From NCBI GenBank assembly GCA_900315485.1, contig OMZI01000036.1, positions 1-34,757 of the forward strand: a stretch of DNA of 34,757 bases, written 5' to 3'. The position numbers and the translations under genes were made by a program. Positions 7,107-14,324 of the stretch are shown here, piece after piece. The stretch comes from an uncultured Eubacteriales bacterium (lineage in GTDB: Bacteria > Bacillota > Clostridia > Peptostreptococcales > Anaerovoracaceae). The number at the start of each line of letters is the position of its first letter. Position 1 is the first letter of the stretch. The notes below the pieces were generated by a model that had not been told where the DNA came from, searched no databases, and was given only the letters and a program-made list of their open reading frames with translations.

Positions 7107-7265
7107 ATGCTGGGCAAAGAAAAGACATATCCTATCATTGCCAAAGGTGAGTATGACGCTGCCGAGAAATACAGGAACGTTGTAGCTGATTTCCCTGAAG
7201 TCGAAGAAGTGATGAACGATGAAGTGCATCATGGAGACGCTGTGATGGGGCTTCTCAAAAAATGA
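7107..7265 (+). pseudogene. 52-codon remnant, possibly a ferritin-like C-terminus
   Basis: An open frame from ATG at 7107 to TGA at 7265 encodes a 52-aa acidic, helical peptide with EYDAAEKYRNV and EVMNDEVHHGDAVMGLL. The E..H spacing recalls the last helix of rubrerythrin/ferritin-like proteins, but the match is weak. There is no Shine-Dalgarno before the ATG, and the frame is open for four codons before it, as expected for the tail of a truncated gene. It lies next to tRNA-derived repeats. It could instead be a small unknown protein. Confidence 0.35.
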
Positions 7266-7298
7266 TCTTCCGGAATAGAGATAAAGCAAAACAATACA

Positions 7299-7326
7299 AA
7301 GACCGCTGCCATTTGGCGGCGGTCTT
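7299..7326 (-). terminator. Terminator shared by trpB and the upstream fragment
   Basis: AAGACCGCTGCC (7299-7310) pairs with GGCGGCGGTCTT (7315-7326) around ATTT. On the minus strand it is followed by TTTGTATTGTTTTG, so it best serves trpB, which ends 48 bases away; it may act in both directions. Confidence 0.8.
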
Positions 7327-7373
7327 CGTTTCTGCGCCTATTGAGATTAATTAGGAGAAGCTGATTTAATGGC

Positions 7374-8759
7374 TTATTCCTCTGGCTGTGGCGGTACGAA
7401 CGCGAGGCCCGCTTCGAGGTCTTCGTCCGTAGGGATATAATCCGTCATAGTGCCGTCATTGAACTGCTGATAAGCTACAAGGTCGAAGTATCCCGTGCCG
7501 GTGAGACCGAAGACGATGTTCTTTTCTTCGCCCGTCTCCTTGCACTTCAGAGCCTCATCAATGGCTGCCTTTATGGCGTGGCTGCTCTCAGGAGCCGGGA
7601 GTATGCCCTCGACTCTGGCGAACATTTCTGCTGCTTCGAATACTTCGGTCTGCTCATAAGATACTGCTTCCATAAGGCCCTGATCATACAGTTCCGAAAG
7701 GGCAGGGCTCATTCCGTGGAATCTGAGTCCGCCGGCGTGGATAGGCGATGGCATGAATCCGTTGCCGAGTGTGTACATCTTGGCGAGAGGGCACACCTTG
7801 CCGGTGTCGCAGAAATCGTAGAGATATTTGCCTCTTGTAAAGCTTGGGCATGAAGCCGGCTCTACAGCGACGATCCGGTAATCCTTTTCTCCCCTGAGCT
7901 TTTCACCCATGAACGGCGCGATCAGTCCTCCGAGATTGGAGCCGCCGCCGGCGCATCCGATGATGATGTCAGGAGTTACGCCGATCTTTTCGAACGCTTT
8001 GTGTGTTTCAAGTCCGATGACGCTCTGGTGGAGCAGCACCTGGTTAAGAACGCTTCCGAGAACGTATCTGTATCCTTCTCTGGTAACAGCCGCTTCGACG
8101 GCCTCTGATATCGCGCAGCCAAGGCTTCCTCCGGTGCCCGGGAATTCCTCGAGCAGTTTGCGTCCTACTTCGGTAGTATCCGAAGGCGATGCAGTGACTT
8201 CTGCTCCGTATGTCCTCATTACTTCGCGGCGGAACGGTTTCTGCTCATATGATGTTTTTACCATGAACACCTTACAGTCGAGTCCGAAATAAGAGCAAGC
8301 CATCGAGAGGGCTGTTCCCCATTGCCCGGCGCCTGTCTCTGTAGTGACACCCTTGAGGCCCTGGTTCTTGGCGTAGTATGCCTGAGTGGCAGCAGAATTG
8401 AGTTTGTGGCTTCCGCTGGTGTTGTTGCCCTCGTATTTGTAATAGATCTTTGCAGGTGTATCTAGCTTCTTCTCCAGGCAATATGCTCTTACAAGCGGAG
8501 AAGGTCTGTACATGCGATAGAAACTTCTGATCTCTTCAGGTATATCGATATATGGAGTTGTATCATCAAGTTCCTGCTGCACGAGCTCGCTGCAGAATAC
8601 GCCTTCGAGTTCTTCTGCTGTCATAGGCTTAAGAGTGCCGGGATTGACCAGCGGAGCAGGCTTTTTCTTCATATCCGCGCGAACGTTGTACCACTGCTTT
8701 GGCATCTCTTCTTCAGTCAGATATGTCTTGTAAGGGATCGTTGTAACATCTTTAGCCAT
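7374..8759 (-). CDS. trpB: Tryptophan synthase beta chain, TrpB2-type
   Basis: A 461-aa PLP enzyme that joins indole and serine to make tryptophan. It is the longer TrpB2 (TrpEb_2) form, which is usually found without a neighbouring trpA, as here. The PLP lysine is in NNTSGSHKLNSA (Lys119), the phosphate-binding loop is GCAGGGSNLGG and the family motif ETGAGQWGTAL is complete. The frame is open further upstream, but the ATG at 8759 has AAGGAGG eight bases before it and follows the T-box terminator. A likely role is indole salvage. It is transcribed divergently from the aromatic cluster and is controlled by a Trp T-box. Confidence 0.93.
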   Translation of the reverse strand: MAKDVTTIPYKTYLTEEEMPKQWYNVRADMKKKPAPLVNPGTLKPMTAEELEGVFCSELVQQELDDTTPYIDIPEEIRSFYRMYRPSPLVRAYCLEKKLDTPAKIYYKYEGNNTSGSHKLNSAATQAYYAKNQGLKGVTTETGAGQWGTALSMACSYFGLDCKVFMVKTSYEQKPFRREVMRTYGAEVTASPSDTTEVGRKLLEEFPGTGGSLGCAISEAVEAAVTREGYRYVLGSVLNQVLLHQSVIGLETHKAFEKIGVTPDIIIGCAGGGSNLGGLIAPFMGEKLRGEKDYRIVAVEPASCPSFTRGKYLYDFCDTGKVCPLAKMYTLGNGFMPSPIHAGGLRFHGMSPALSELYDQGLMEAVSYEQTEVFEAAEMFARVEGILPAPESSHAIKAAIDEALKCKETGEEKNIVFGLTGTGYFDLVAYQQFNDGTMTDYIPTDEDLEAGLAFVPPQPEE

Positions 8760-8831
8760 TTTCCTGTTCCTCCTTTTTGAACACTGTTCTCCCGATGGCT
8801 CTACTTTCGCAACCTTTTTCCGGCAGTCGGT

Positions 8832-8875
8832 TAAATAAAAAACTCCTGTCCCAGAAATACTGCTGGGACAGGAGT
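8832..8875 (-). terminator. T-box regulated terminator
   Basis: ACTCCTGTCCCA and TGGGACAGGAGT form a perfect 12-bp stem followed by TTTTTTATTT on the minus strand. The 5' part overlaps the region that would form the T-box antiterminator. Confidence 0.93.
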
Positions 8876-9105
8876 ATAAATATCTCCTGCGGTGCCACCC
8901 GGCTTGACAGAGTCGCCTCTGCCCACTCACTGCGTACCAACATACGCATCATTTGTTAACGAAGTTTTCTCTCCGTCTCCCATACTCTCATGAGTCCATT
9001 CGGATCCGCCTCCGCATGCCGCGCTCTCACCATCCGCGGCTCGCTCATATGTAAGCATCGGAACCTACTCACTCTCATTCATAGGTTTGTTTGGTATTTA
9101 ATTTA
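8832..9105 (-). promoter_or_regulatory. Tryptophan T-box leader of trpB
   Basis: Read on the minus strand, the leader carries the T-box sequence GGGTGGCACCGCAGG (about 8886-8900), whose TGGC bulge matches a tRNA with discriminator G, as in tRNA-Trp. In the specifier region ATGAG (5' side) faces CTCAT, next to GAATGGA, which contains the Trp codon TGG (8998-8996). Uncharged tRNA-Trp binding would favour the antiterminator and allow trpB transcription. Confidence 0.93.
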
Positions 9106-9110
9106 GTCGT

Positions 9111-9139
9111 AATGTAGCACTATATTTGGGGCATGTCAA
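9111..9139 (-). promoter_or_regulatory. Sigma-A promoter of the trpB T-box transcript
   Basis: On the minus strand TTGACA (9139-9134), 17 bp, TACATT (9116-9111): near consensus. Start is expected near 9104, just before the T-box stem I. Confidence 0.8.
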
Positions 9140-9191
9140 TAAGAAAAATGTTATTTTTGTGATTATTCATATTTTATGCTCTACTATTGAG

Positions 9192-9200
9192 TGGTATACT
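9192..9200 (+). promoter_or_regulatory. Extended -10 promoter of the aromatic cluster
   Basis: TGGTATACT fits TGnTATAAT; the -35 region TTTTAT is weak. Start would be near 9207, giving a 33-base leader to the gene at 9240. It faces away from the T-box promoter. Confidence 0.5.
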
Positions 9201-9239
9201 TATTGCGTTCAACCAAAAACTAAGAAGCAGGGAAGATCT

Positions 9240-10241
9240 ATGATAGTAATACTCAGACACAATGTTACGGATGAAAAGCGCGATCAGCTGATCAATTGGT
9301 TCAAGTCGCAGGGCCTGGGCGTCGACGTGTCGAAGGGAGAGTATCAGACTATACTCGGCCTCATCGGCGATGTGCTAAGCCTCGACACCGACATGATCGA
9401 GAGCCTCGACATAGTGCAGGCTACTCGCAGGGTCACAGAGCCTTTCAAGCGCTGCAACCGCAAATTTCAGCCTGATGACACAATCGTTACTGTTGGAGGA
9501 GCGTCTATAGGCGGAGGCAACTTTGCCTTTATCGCGGGGCCTTCTTCTATAGAGAGCGAAGAACAGCTCCTGCAGGTGGCTGCCTCTGTTAAAGAGTCGG
9601 GCACCGACATACTTACCGGCGGGTCGATAAGCTCTAAGACGGCGAGACACAATCTTCAGAAAAAGAATCTTGCCGAGCTGGAGCATCTGAAGAAAGCGAA
9701 GCAAGATGTAGGCATGCCTGCCGGCAAGGAGCTCATTTCGGTAGAAGACATCCCGAATTATAAGGATCTGGATATCCTCATCATCGGTGAGCGCAATATG
9801 TGCAACTATCCGCTTCTCGCGGCTGCCGCGGAATCGGGCAAGACTATCATTCTCAAAAGATCCGTCTCGGCTACGTTGGAAGAACTCCTGATGTCTGCCG
9901 AATACATCATGGCGGGCGGAAATAAAGATATCATCCTCTGTGAGAGAGGACTTCGTACATTCACAAATGAGACTAAAGCCACGTTTGATATATCCGCGAT
10001 CCCTCTGCTCAAGGAGATGACGCATCTCCCTGTTATAGCGGATGTAAGTCGCAGCACAGGACTGAGCCGTCTCGTAAGGCCACTTTCACTGGCTGCATGC
10101 GCGGCAGGGGCAGACGGCTTGATGATAGACGTTCATAATGACCCGGGAAGCGCCAGACGTAACGGTGGTCAGGCCATTTCGACGGAGGCCTTCGGAACTT
10201 TGGCTCAGGAAGTGCGTAAACTAAGAGAGGCTATGAAATAA
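9240..10241 (+). CDS. DAHP synthase-like protein (AroF type I-beta) lacking metal-ligand residues
   Basis: A 333-aa protein with the layout of type I-beta DAHP synthases: an N-terminal ferredoxin-like regulatory domain (about 1-70), then a TIM barrel. Barrel landmarks IGERNMCNYPLL, IILCERGLRTF and THLPVIAD are clear. Key residues differ: GPCS is GPSS (Ser102), KPRTS reads SSKTA, DPSH is DVSR (Arg271), EVHP is DVHN (Asp297) and the DG of DGxQ is NG (Asn308). All four metal-ligand positions are thus altered, so normal catalysis is unlikely. An intact AroG-type enzyme lies at 16767. I infer a regulatory or changed role. The ATG at 9240 has AGGGA eight bases upstream; a longer open frame from 9126 lacks homology. 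It overlaps tyrA by one base. Confidence 0.85.
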   Translation: MIVILRHNVTDEKRDQLINWFKSQGLGVDVSKGEYQTILGLIGDVLSLDTDMIESLDIVQATRRVTEPFKRCNRKFQPDDTIVTVGGASIGGGNFAFIAGPSSIESEEQLLQVAASVKESGTDILTGGSISSKTARHNLQKKNLAELEHLKKAKQDVGMPAGKELISVEDIPNYKDLDILIIGERNMCNYPLLAAAAESGKTIILKRSVSATLEELLMSAEYIMAGGNKDIILCERGLRTFTNETKATFDISAIPLLKEMTHLPVIADVSRSTGLSRLVRPLSLAACAAGADGLMIDVHNDPGSARRNGGQAISTEAFGTLAQEVRKLREAMK

Positions 10242-11068
10242 TGACAGTAGGTGTTGTAGGACTCGGGCTTATAGGAGGCTCGATCGCGAAGGGCTATCAT
10301 GTGGCGGGGCACACCGTATACGCGTGGAACAGAACAGCAAGCACGCTTGGCTTTGCTCTCATAAGCGGTGATGTAGACGCTGAGCTTAATGAGAAAAACG
10401 TATCGGAGTGTGATCTGATCTTCGTATGCCTCTACCCTGAGGCTTCGATAGAATGGGTGAAGAATATGGCTCCGTACTTCGGAGAAAAGCCTTTGGTGAT
10501 GGATGCCTGCGGAACAAAACGCAACGTGTGCGAAGCCTGCTTCAAGCTGGCGGAGGAATACGGGTTCACATTTGTGGGCGGCCATCCAATGGGAGGCACC
10601 AAAGACAAGGGATACAAGTATTCAAAGGATGATATGTTCGTCGGCTGCCCAATGGTTATAGTCCCTCCGAGATATGACGATATAGAACTGTACGCAAGGA
10701 TCAAAGAACTGCTTGCTCCGCTCGGGTTTGGGCGATTCTCCATTACTACCGCTGAGGATCACGACAGCATGATCGCCTTTACATCACAGCTCTCGCACGT
10801 CATTGCCAGTTCATACATAAAGAGCCCTTCGGCAGAAAGACAGGGCGGATTCGCCGGAGGAACTTACAGAGACATGACTCGCGTGGCTTATCTGAACGCT
10901 CCGATGTGGTCCGAGATCTTCATCAGTAACAAGGATTGTCTTCTGGCTGAGATCGACTCCCTGATAGACAATATGAGCAAGTACCGAAAGGCTATCAGTG
11001 AAGAGAATGTGGACGAGCTTAGAGAACTTCTCGAAGAGGGATCCCGCAGAAAAGAAAAATTAGGCTGA
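10241..11068 (+). CDS. tyrA: Prephenate dehydrogenase
   Basis: A 275-aa NAD(P)-dependent enzyme that oxidatively decarboxylates prephenate to 4-hydroxyphenylpyruvate, the tyrosine precursor. The N-terminal Rossmann motif is GLGLIGGS (7-14), followed by GGHPMGGTKDKG and SQLSHVIASSY, the usual SQLPH segment with Pro changed to Ser. There is no C-terminal ACT domain, so the protein is of the short type. Its ATG overlaps the stop of the preceding gene (TAATG), implying coupled translation. The attenuator of the next operon segment follows the stop. Confidence 0.92.
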   Translation: MTVGVVGLGLIGGSIAKGYHVAGHTVYAWNRTASTLGFALISGDVDAELNEKNVSECDLIFVCLYPEASIEWVKNMAPYFGEKPLVMDACGTKRNVCEACFKLAEEYGFTFVGGHPMGGTKDKGYKYSKDDMFVGCPMVIVPPRYDDIELYARIKELLAPLGFGRFSITTAEDHDSMIAFTSQLSHVIASSYIKSPSAERQGGFAGGTYRDMTRVAYLNAPMWSEIFISNKDCLLAEIDSLIDNMSKYRKAISEENVDELRELLEEGSRRKEKLG

Positions 11069-11095
11069 TCAAGTATTGATAAGTGTTCAATTTGC

Positions 11096-11124
11096 TTGAC
11101 TTTAAGCCTGTATAGTGCTAAATT
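11096..11124 (+). promoter_or_regulatory. Promoter of the attenuated aromatic operon
   Basis: TTGACT, 17 bp, TAAATT. Start near 11131, about 27 bases ahead of the leader-peptide ribosome site. Genes from 11334 on could be transcribed from here independently of tyrA. Confidence 0.6.
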
Positions 11125-11167
11125 TCAGGCATTAAATTATCGGAAGTATCCGTCAACGGAGGATATT

Positions 11168-11239
11168 TTGAAAAAGACAGGGACAGTTAACGTATTTGGG
11201 TTTAAGGGCTATTTTGGAGGCTACTTTAAGGCCTTCTGA
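11168..11239 (+). CDS. Phe/Tyr-rich attenuator leader peptide
   Basis: A 23-codon reading frame starts with TTG at 11168, five bases after a perfect GGAGG (11158-11162), and stops at TGA 11239. The last fourteen residues include five Phe and two Tyr (FGFKGYFGGYFKAF). It has the size, codon content and position of leader peptides that sense charged tRNA-Phe and tRNA-Tyr, and mutually exclusive RNA stems follow it. It is too short for usual gene finders. Confidence 0.85.
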   Translation: MKKTGTVNVFGFKGYFGGYFKAF

Positions 11240-11311
11240 TTTTACTGTCCTTAGATCATATGATTAGGTTATCCAAGCCGGCTGTGTTCTAAAGGACGCA
11301 GCCGGTTTTTT
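11181..11311 (+). promoter_or_regulatory. Ribosome-mediated Phe/Tyr attenuator
   Basis: Segment 1 GGACAGT (11181-11187) pairs with segment 2 ACTGTCC (11244-11250), enclosing the aromatic codons. Segment 2 GTCCTTAGA (11247-11255) can instead pair with TCTAAAGGAC (11288-11297), which is part of the terminator hairpin. A ribosome stalled on Phe/Tyr codons would cover segment 1, free segment 2 and block termination; fast translation would allow it. This is the classic attenuation switch. Confidence 0.8.
11278..11311 (+). terminator. Attenuator terminator
   Basis: CCGGCTGTGTTC (11278-11289) pairs with GGACGCAGCCGG (11294-11305), with two G-T pairs, around TAAA and followed by six T. It lies 22 bases before the next start codon. 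Confidence 0.92.
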
Positions 11312-11333
11312 AGAAGTCAAAAAGAGGTGAACT

Positions 11334-12182
11334 ATGGAACTGAAAGATGCAAGGGAAACTATCAACAGGATAGACTCTGAGATGGCAAAACTGTTCGAGC
11401 AGAGAATGGACGCGGTCAGAGATGTCGCTGAATACAAGCGCGCTCGCGGCATCCCTGTTGAGGACAAGGAGAGAGAACAGAGCCTTATCGAGAACATGTC
11501 CGGAGAGATCAAAAGCGAGGACGTCAAACCGTTTTACGTCAGTTTCCTGCAGAGTACCATGAACATAAGCAAGAACTGGCAACACAGCCTCATAAACGGT
11601 ATCAAGATAGCCTGCTCCGAAGGGAAATATTCCGAGGATAAGCAGGCGGCTGAGAAAATATTCCCTAGTGAGGATATCGTGACTTATGAAAGCTATGCTG
11701 ACGCGTATAAAGCTGTCGAAGAAGGTGAGTGCGAGATCGCTGTATTGCCTCTTGAAAACAGTGACAGAGGAGATGTCGGTAAGGTTTATGACCTGCTGTA
11801 CGAAGGGACTCTCCACGTCAACAGCGTAAGGGCCGTCGAGACCGAAGGAAGTACTACCAGATACGTTGTGCTCTCAAGAGCTGCAAGCGAACCTGATACC
11901 ACAAAGGAGACAGAGTTCCTTATGGTGATGTTTACCGTGAAGGACGAAGTAGGCGGTCTGGCCAAGGCTATAAACGTCATCAGCGCTTATGGCTACAATA
12001 TGCATGGCCTCAGATCCAGACCGATCAAGGATGTTCCTTGGAATTACTATTTCTACGTTGAGCTCGAAGGAAAGAGCAGCGCAGACAGCGAGGAGAGAAT
12101 AGTCAGAGGCCTGAGCGCGGCTTGTCTTTCAGTCAAGATCGCAGGTCGTCTGACCGATGACACCTTCAGCACAGGGAGGTAA
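11334..12182 (+). CDS. Chorismate mutase with truncated prephenate dehydratase-like and ACT domains
   Basis: A 282-aa P-protein-like fusion. Residues 1-85 are an AroQ chorismate mutase (INRIDSEMAKLF, EYKRARGIPVEDKEREQ), converting chorismate to prephenate. Residues about 90-180 resemble the first lobe of prephenate dehydratase (SEGKYSE, AVLPLENSDRGDVGKVYDLL) but jump straight to TTRYVVLSR, so about 80-90 residues, the second lobe, are missing. An ACT domain follows (195-270, LRSRP). Full P-proteins have about 360 aa. Dehydratase activity is unlikely; the intact enzyme lies at 17795. The ACT domain could bind Phe and regulate the mutase. The ATG follows AAAGAGGTG and the attenuator. Confidence 0.85.
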   Translation: MELKDARETINRIDSEMAKLFEQRMDAVRDVAEYKRARGIPVEDKEREQSLIENMSGEIKSEDVKPFYVSFLQSTMNISKNWQHSLINGIKIACSEGKYSEDKQAAEKIFPSEDIVTYESYADAYKAVEEGECEIAVLPLENSDRGDVGKVYDLLYEGTLHVNSVRAVETEGSTTRYVVLSRAASEPDTTKETEFLMVMFTVKDEVGGLAKAINVISAYGYNMHGLRSRPIKDVPWNYYFYVELEGKSSADSEERIVRGLSAACLSVKIAGRLTDDTFSTGR

Positions 12183-12185
12183 GCT

Positions 12186-13193
12186 ATGGTACTGACCATA
12201 TCACCGGGCGGAAAAGAATATGACGTGACCGTCGAAGCCGGCTGCCTGAACAGAGCATCTGAACTGTTCGATCTCGGCAGAAAATGCCTGGTCGTGACCG
12301 ACGATGGAGTGCCGGGGAAGTATGCTGAGAAGATCGTCGCCCAATGTAAAGAACCGGTCCTTGTGACTCTGCATCAGGGTGAAGAATCCAAGAGCATGAA
12401 AAACTTGGAGAAACTTCTGACTGTGATGCTGAATCACAGTTTTACGAGGGGCGATTGCGCGGTTGCGGTTGGAGGCGGTATGCCGGGTGATCTTGCCGGA
12501 TTTGCTGCTGCGACTTATATGAGGGGCATCGATTTTTACAATGTACCTACGACTTTGCTCTCGCAGGCAGACAGCTCTATCGGAGGAAAGACAGCAGTCG
12601 ATCTCGGTGGAGTCAAAAATATCGTTGGCGCTTTCCATCAGCCGAGCGGCGTGCTGATAGATACAGACACATTAGAGACTTTGAGCGCAAGGCAACGAGC
12701 TGCCGGACTGGCCGAGATAATCAAATCAGGGCTTATAGCTGATGCAGATCTTTTCAGTTACATAGAAGAAAACATTGCAGGCGGGCTCGATATGGGGCGC
12801 ATTATTGAAGAGGCGCTTCAGGTAAAGAAAAAAGTCGTTGAGGAAGATGAGCGCGAAAGCGGACTCAGGAGGATACTCAACTTTGGTCACACCATAGGGC
12901 ATGGCATCGAGAGCGTGACAGGATTACTTCATGGTGAGTGCGTGGCTACAGGCATGATACCGATGTGCTCGCCGGAAGTCAGAGAAAGACTTGTCCCTGT
13001 GCTTGAAAGCGCGGGACTTCCGGTACAGGCTGAGTGCGATCCTGAGGCAGTGTTCGAGGCTGTGACACACGACAAAAAAGCAGCCGGCGGAATAATAAAG
13101 ACAGTATATGTCCCTGAGCCCGGCAAGGCGGAGATAATAGAGATGGGGCCTGAGGATCTCAGGATCAGGATAAACAGTATTTGTCATATATAG
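12186..13193 (+). CDS. aroB: 3-dehydroquinate synthase
   Basis: A 335-aa NAD- and metal-dependent enzyme that cyclises DAHP to 3-dehydroquinate, step two of the shikimate pathway. The NAD-binding GGGMPGDLAGFAA, the PTTLLSQADSSIGGKTAVD segment and the metal-site motifs AEIIKSG, FGHTIGHGIE and LHGEC are all present. Length is near the usual 340-360. The gene starts three bases after the chorismate mutase stop, with GGGAGG upstream of the ATG. Confidence 0.95.
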   Translation: MVLTISPGGKEYDVTVEAGCLNRASELFDLGRKCLVVTDDGVPGKYAEKIVAQCKEPVLVTLHQGEESKSMKNLEKLLTVMLNHSFTRGDCAVAVGGGMPGDLAGFAAATYMRGIDFYNVPTTLLSQADSSIGGKTAVDLGGVKNIVGAFHQPSGVLIDTDTLETLSARQRAAGLAEIIKSGLIADADLFSYIEENIAGGLDMGRIIEEALQVKKKVVEEDERESGLRRILNFGHTIGHGIESVTGLLHGECVATGMIPMCSPEVRERLVPVLESAGLPVQAECDPEAVFEAVTHDKKAAGGIIKTVYVPEPGKAEIIEMGPEDLRIRINSICHI

Positions 13194-13202
13194 AGGGTAG
13201 AT

Positions 13203-14303
13203 ATGAAGAATACATTTGGCACAAGTGTTGCGGTAACTATATTTGGAGAGAGCCACGGAGCTGCTGTGGGAGCAGTGGTCGATGGGCTTGCTCCCGGCAT
13301 CAAGATAGATGAGGACTTTATCAGAACGCGCCTTGAACTCAGAAAGCCATACGGCAGCATCTCAACACCTCGTCGAGAGAAGGATGATTTTCAGATCGTC
13401 AGCGGAGTGTTCGAGGGCAAGACGACAGGGACACCGGTCTGCATATTGATCCCGAATACATCGCAGAACAGCAAGGATTATGAGGCAGACAGACCTCTTG
13501 CCAGACCGGGCCACGCGGACTACACCGCTTACGTCAAATACCATGGCCACGAGGACTACAGAGGCGGAGGACATTTCTCAGGCAGAGTAACGGCTGCGCT
13601 GGTAGCTGCCGGAGCGATATGCCTTTCTGCGCTTTCTGCTAAAGGCATAGAGATAGGGACTCATATATCGCGCCTCGGAGGTATAAGTGACAGTGAGTTC
13701 AGCACAGATGAGGCTGAACTGGTATCCGAGATCAAGGCTCTTAACGGCAAGCGCTTTGCGGTGCTCGATGAACAAAAGGCAGAGACGATGCAGGAAGTGA
13801 TAAAAGAAGCTGCCGCAGACGGAGACAGCATAGGCGGCGTTCTTGAAACAGCTGTGACCGGATTGCCTGCCGGCGTTGGGGAGCCGTGGTTTGACACTCT
13901 TGAGGGTGTGCTGTCACACGCTTTATTCTCGATCCCGGGGATAAAGGGGGTGCAGTTTGGCGGTGGCTTTGATCTTGTTGACGCAAGAGGCAGCGAGTAC
14001 AATGATGCGTTCCGCATGGAAAGCGGCAGAGTCGTATCCAAGACCAATAACAATGGAGGGATCAACGGAGGCATCTCAAATGGCATGCCGATCCTGTTCC
14101 GCTGCGCGGTAAAGCCGACTCCTTCGATACACATCGCTCAGGAGACTGTCGATTTTGTCAAAAAAGAAGACGCTAAGATAGAGACGGGCGGAAGACATGA
14201 TCCTGCCATAATTCACAGGGCCAGGGCTGTAGTTGATTCGGTTGCTGCTTTGGCGCTCATCGATCAGCTGGCGCTGAGATACGGAACAGACTGGCTGGCA
14301 TAG
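13203..14303 (+). CDS. aroC: Chorismate synthase
   Basis: A 366-aa FMN-dependent lyase that converts EPSP to chorismate, the last common step. Family motifs FGESHGAAVG, RPGHADYT, RGGGHFSGRVTAALVAAGA and, near the C-terminus, GRHDPAIIHRA are seen. The ATG lies nine bases after the aroB stop, with GAGGGTAG upstream. It needs reduced FMN; no flavin reductase is encoded within the protein. Confidence 0.96.
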   Translation: MKNTFGTSVAVTIFGESHGAAVGAVVDGLAPGIKIDEDFIRTRLELRKPYGSISTPRREKDDFQIVSGVFEGKTTGTPVCILIPNTSQNSKDYEADRPLARPGHADYTAYVKYHGHEDYRGGGHFSGRVTAALVAAGAICLSALSAKGIEIGTHISRLGGISDSEFSTDEAELVSEIKALNGKRFAVLDEQKAETMQEVIKEAAADGDSIGGVLETAVTGLPAGVGEPWFDTLEGVLSHALFSIPGIKGVQFGGGFDLVDARGSEYNDAFRMESGRVVSKTNNNGGINGGISNGMPILFRCAVKPTPSIHIAQETVDFVKKEDAKIETGGRHDPAIIHRARAVVDSVAALALIDQLALRYGTDWLA

Positions 14304-14324
14304 TAAAGGATAAGGAAACAGGAT

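Noticed and set aside
9126-9239. Extended start for the DAHP synthase-like gene at 9126
   Set aside because: The extra 38 residues have no homology, would lie across the promoter region, and the ATG at 9240 has a good ribosome site.
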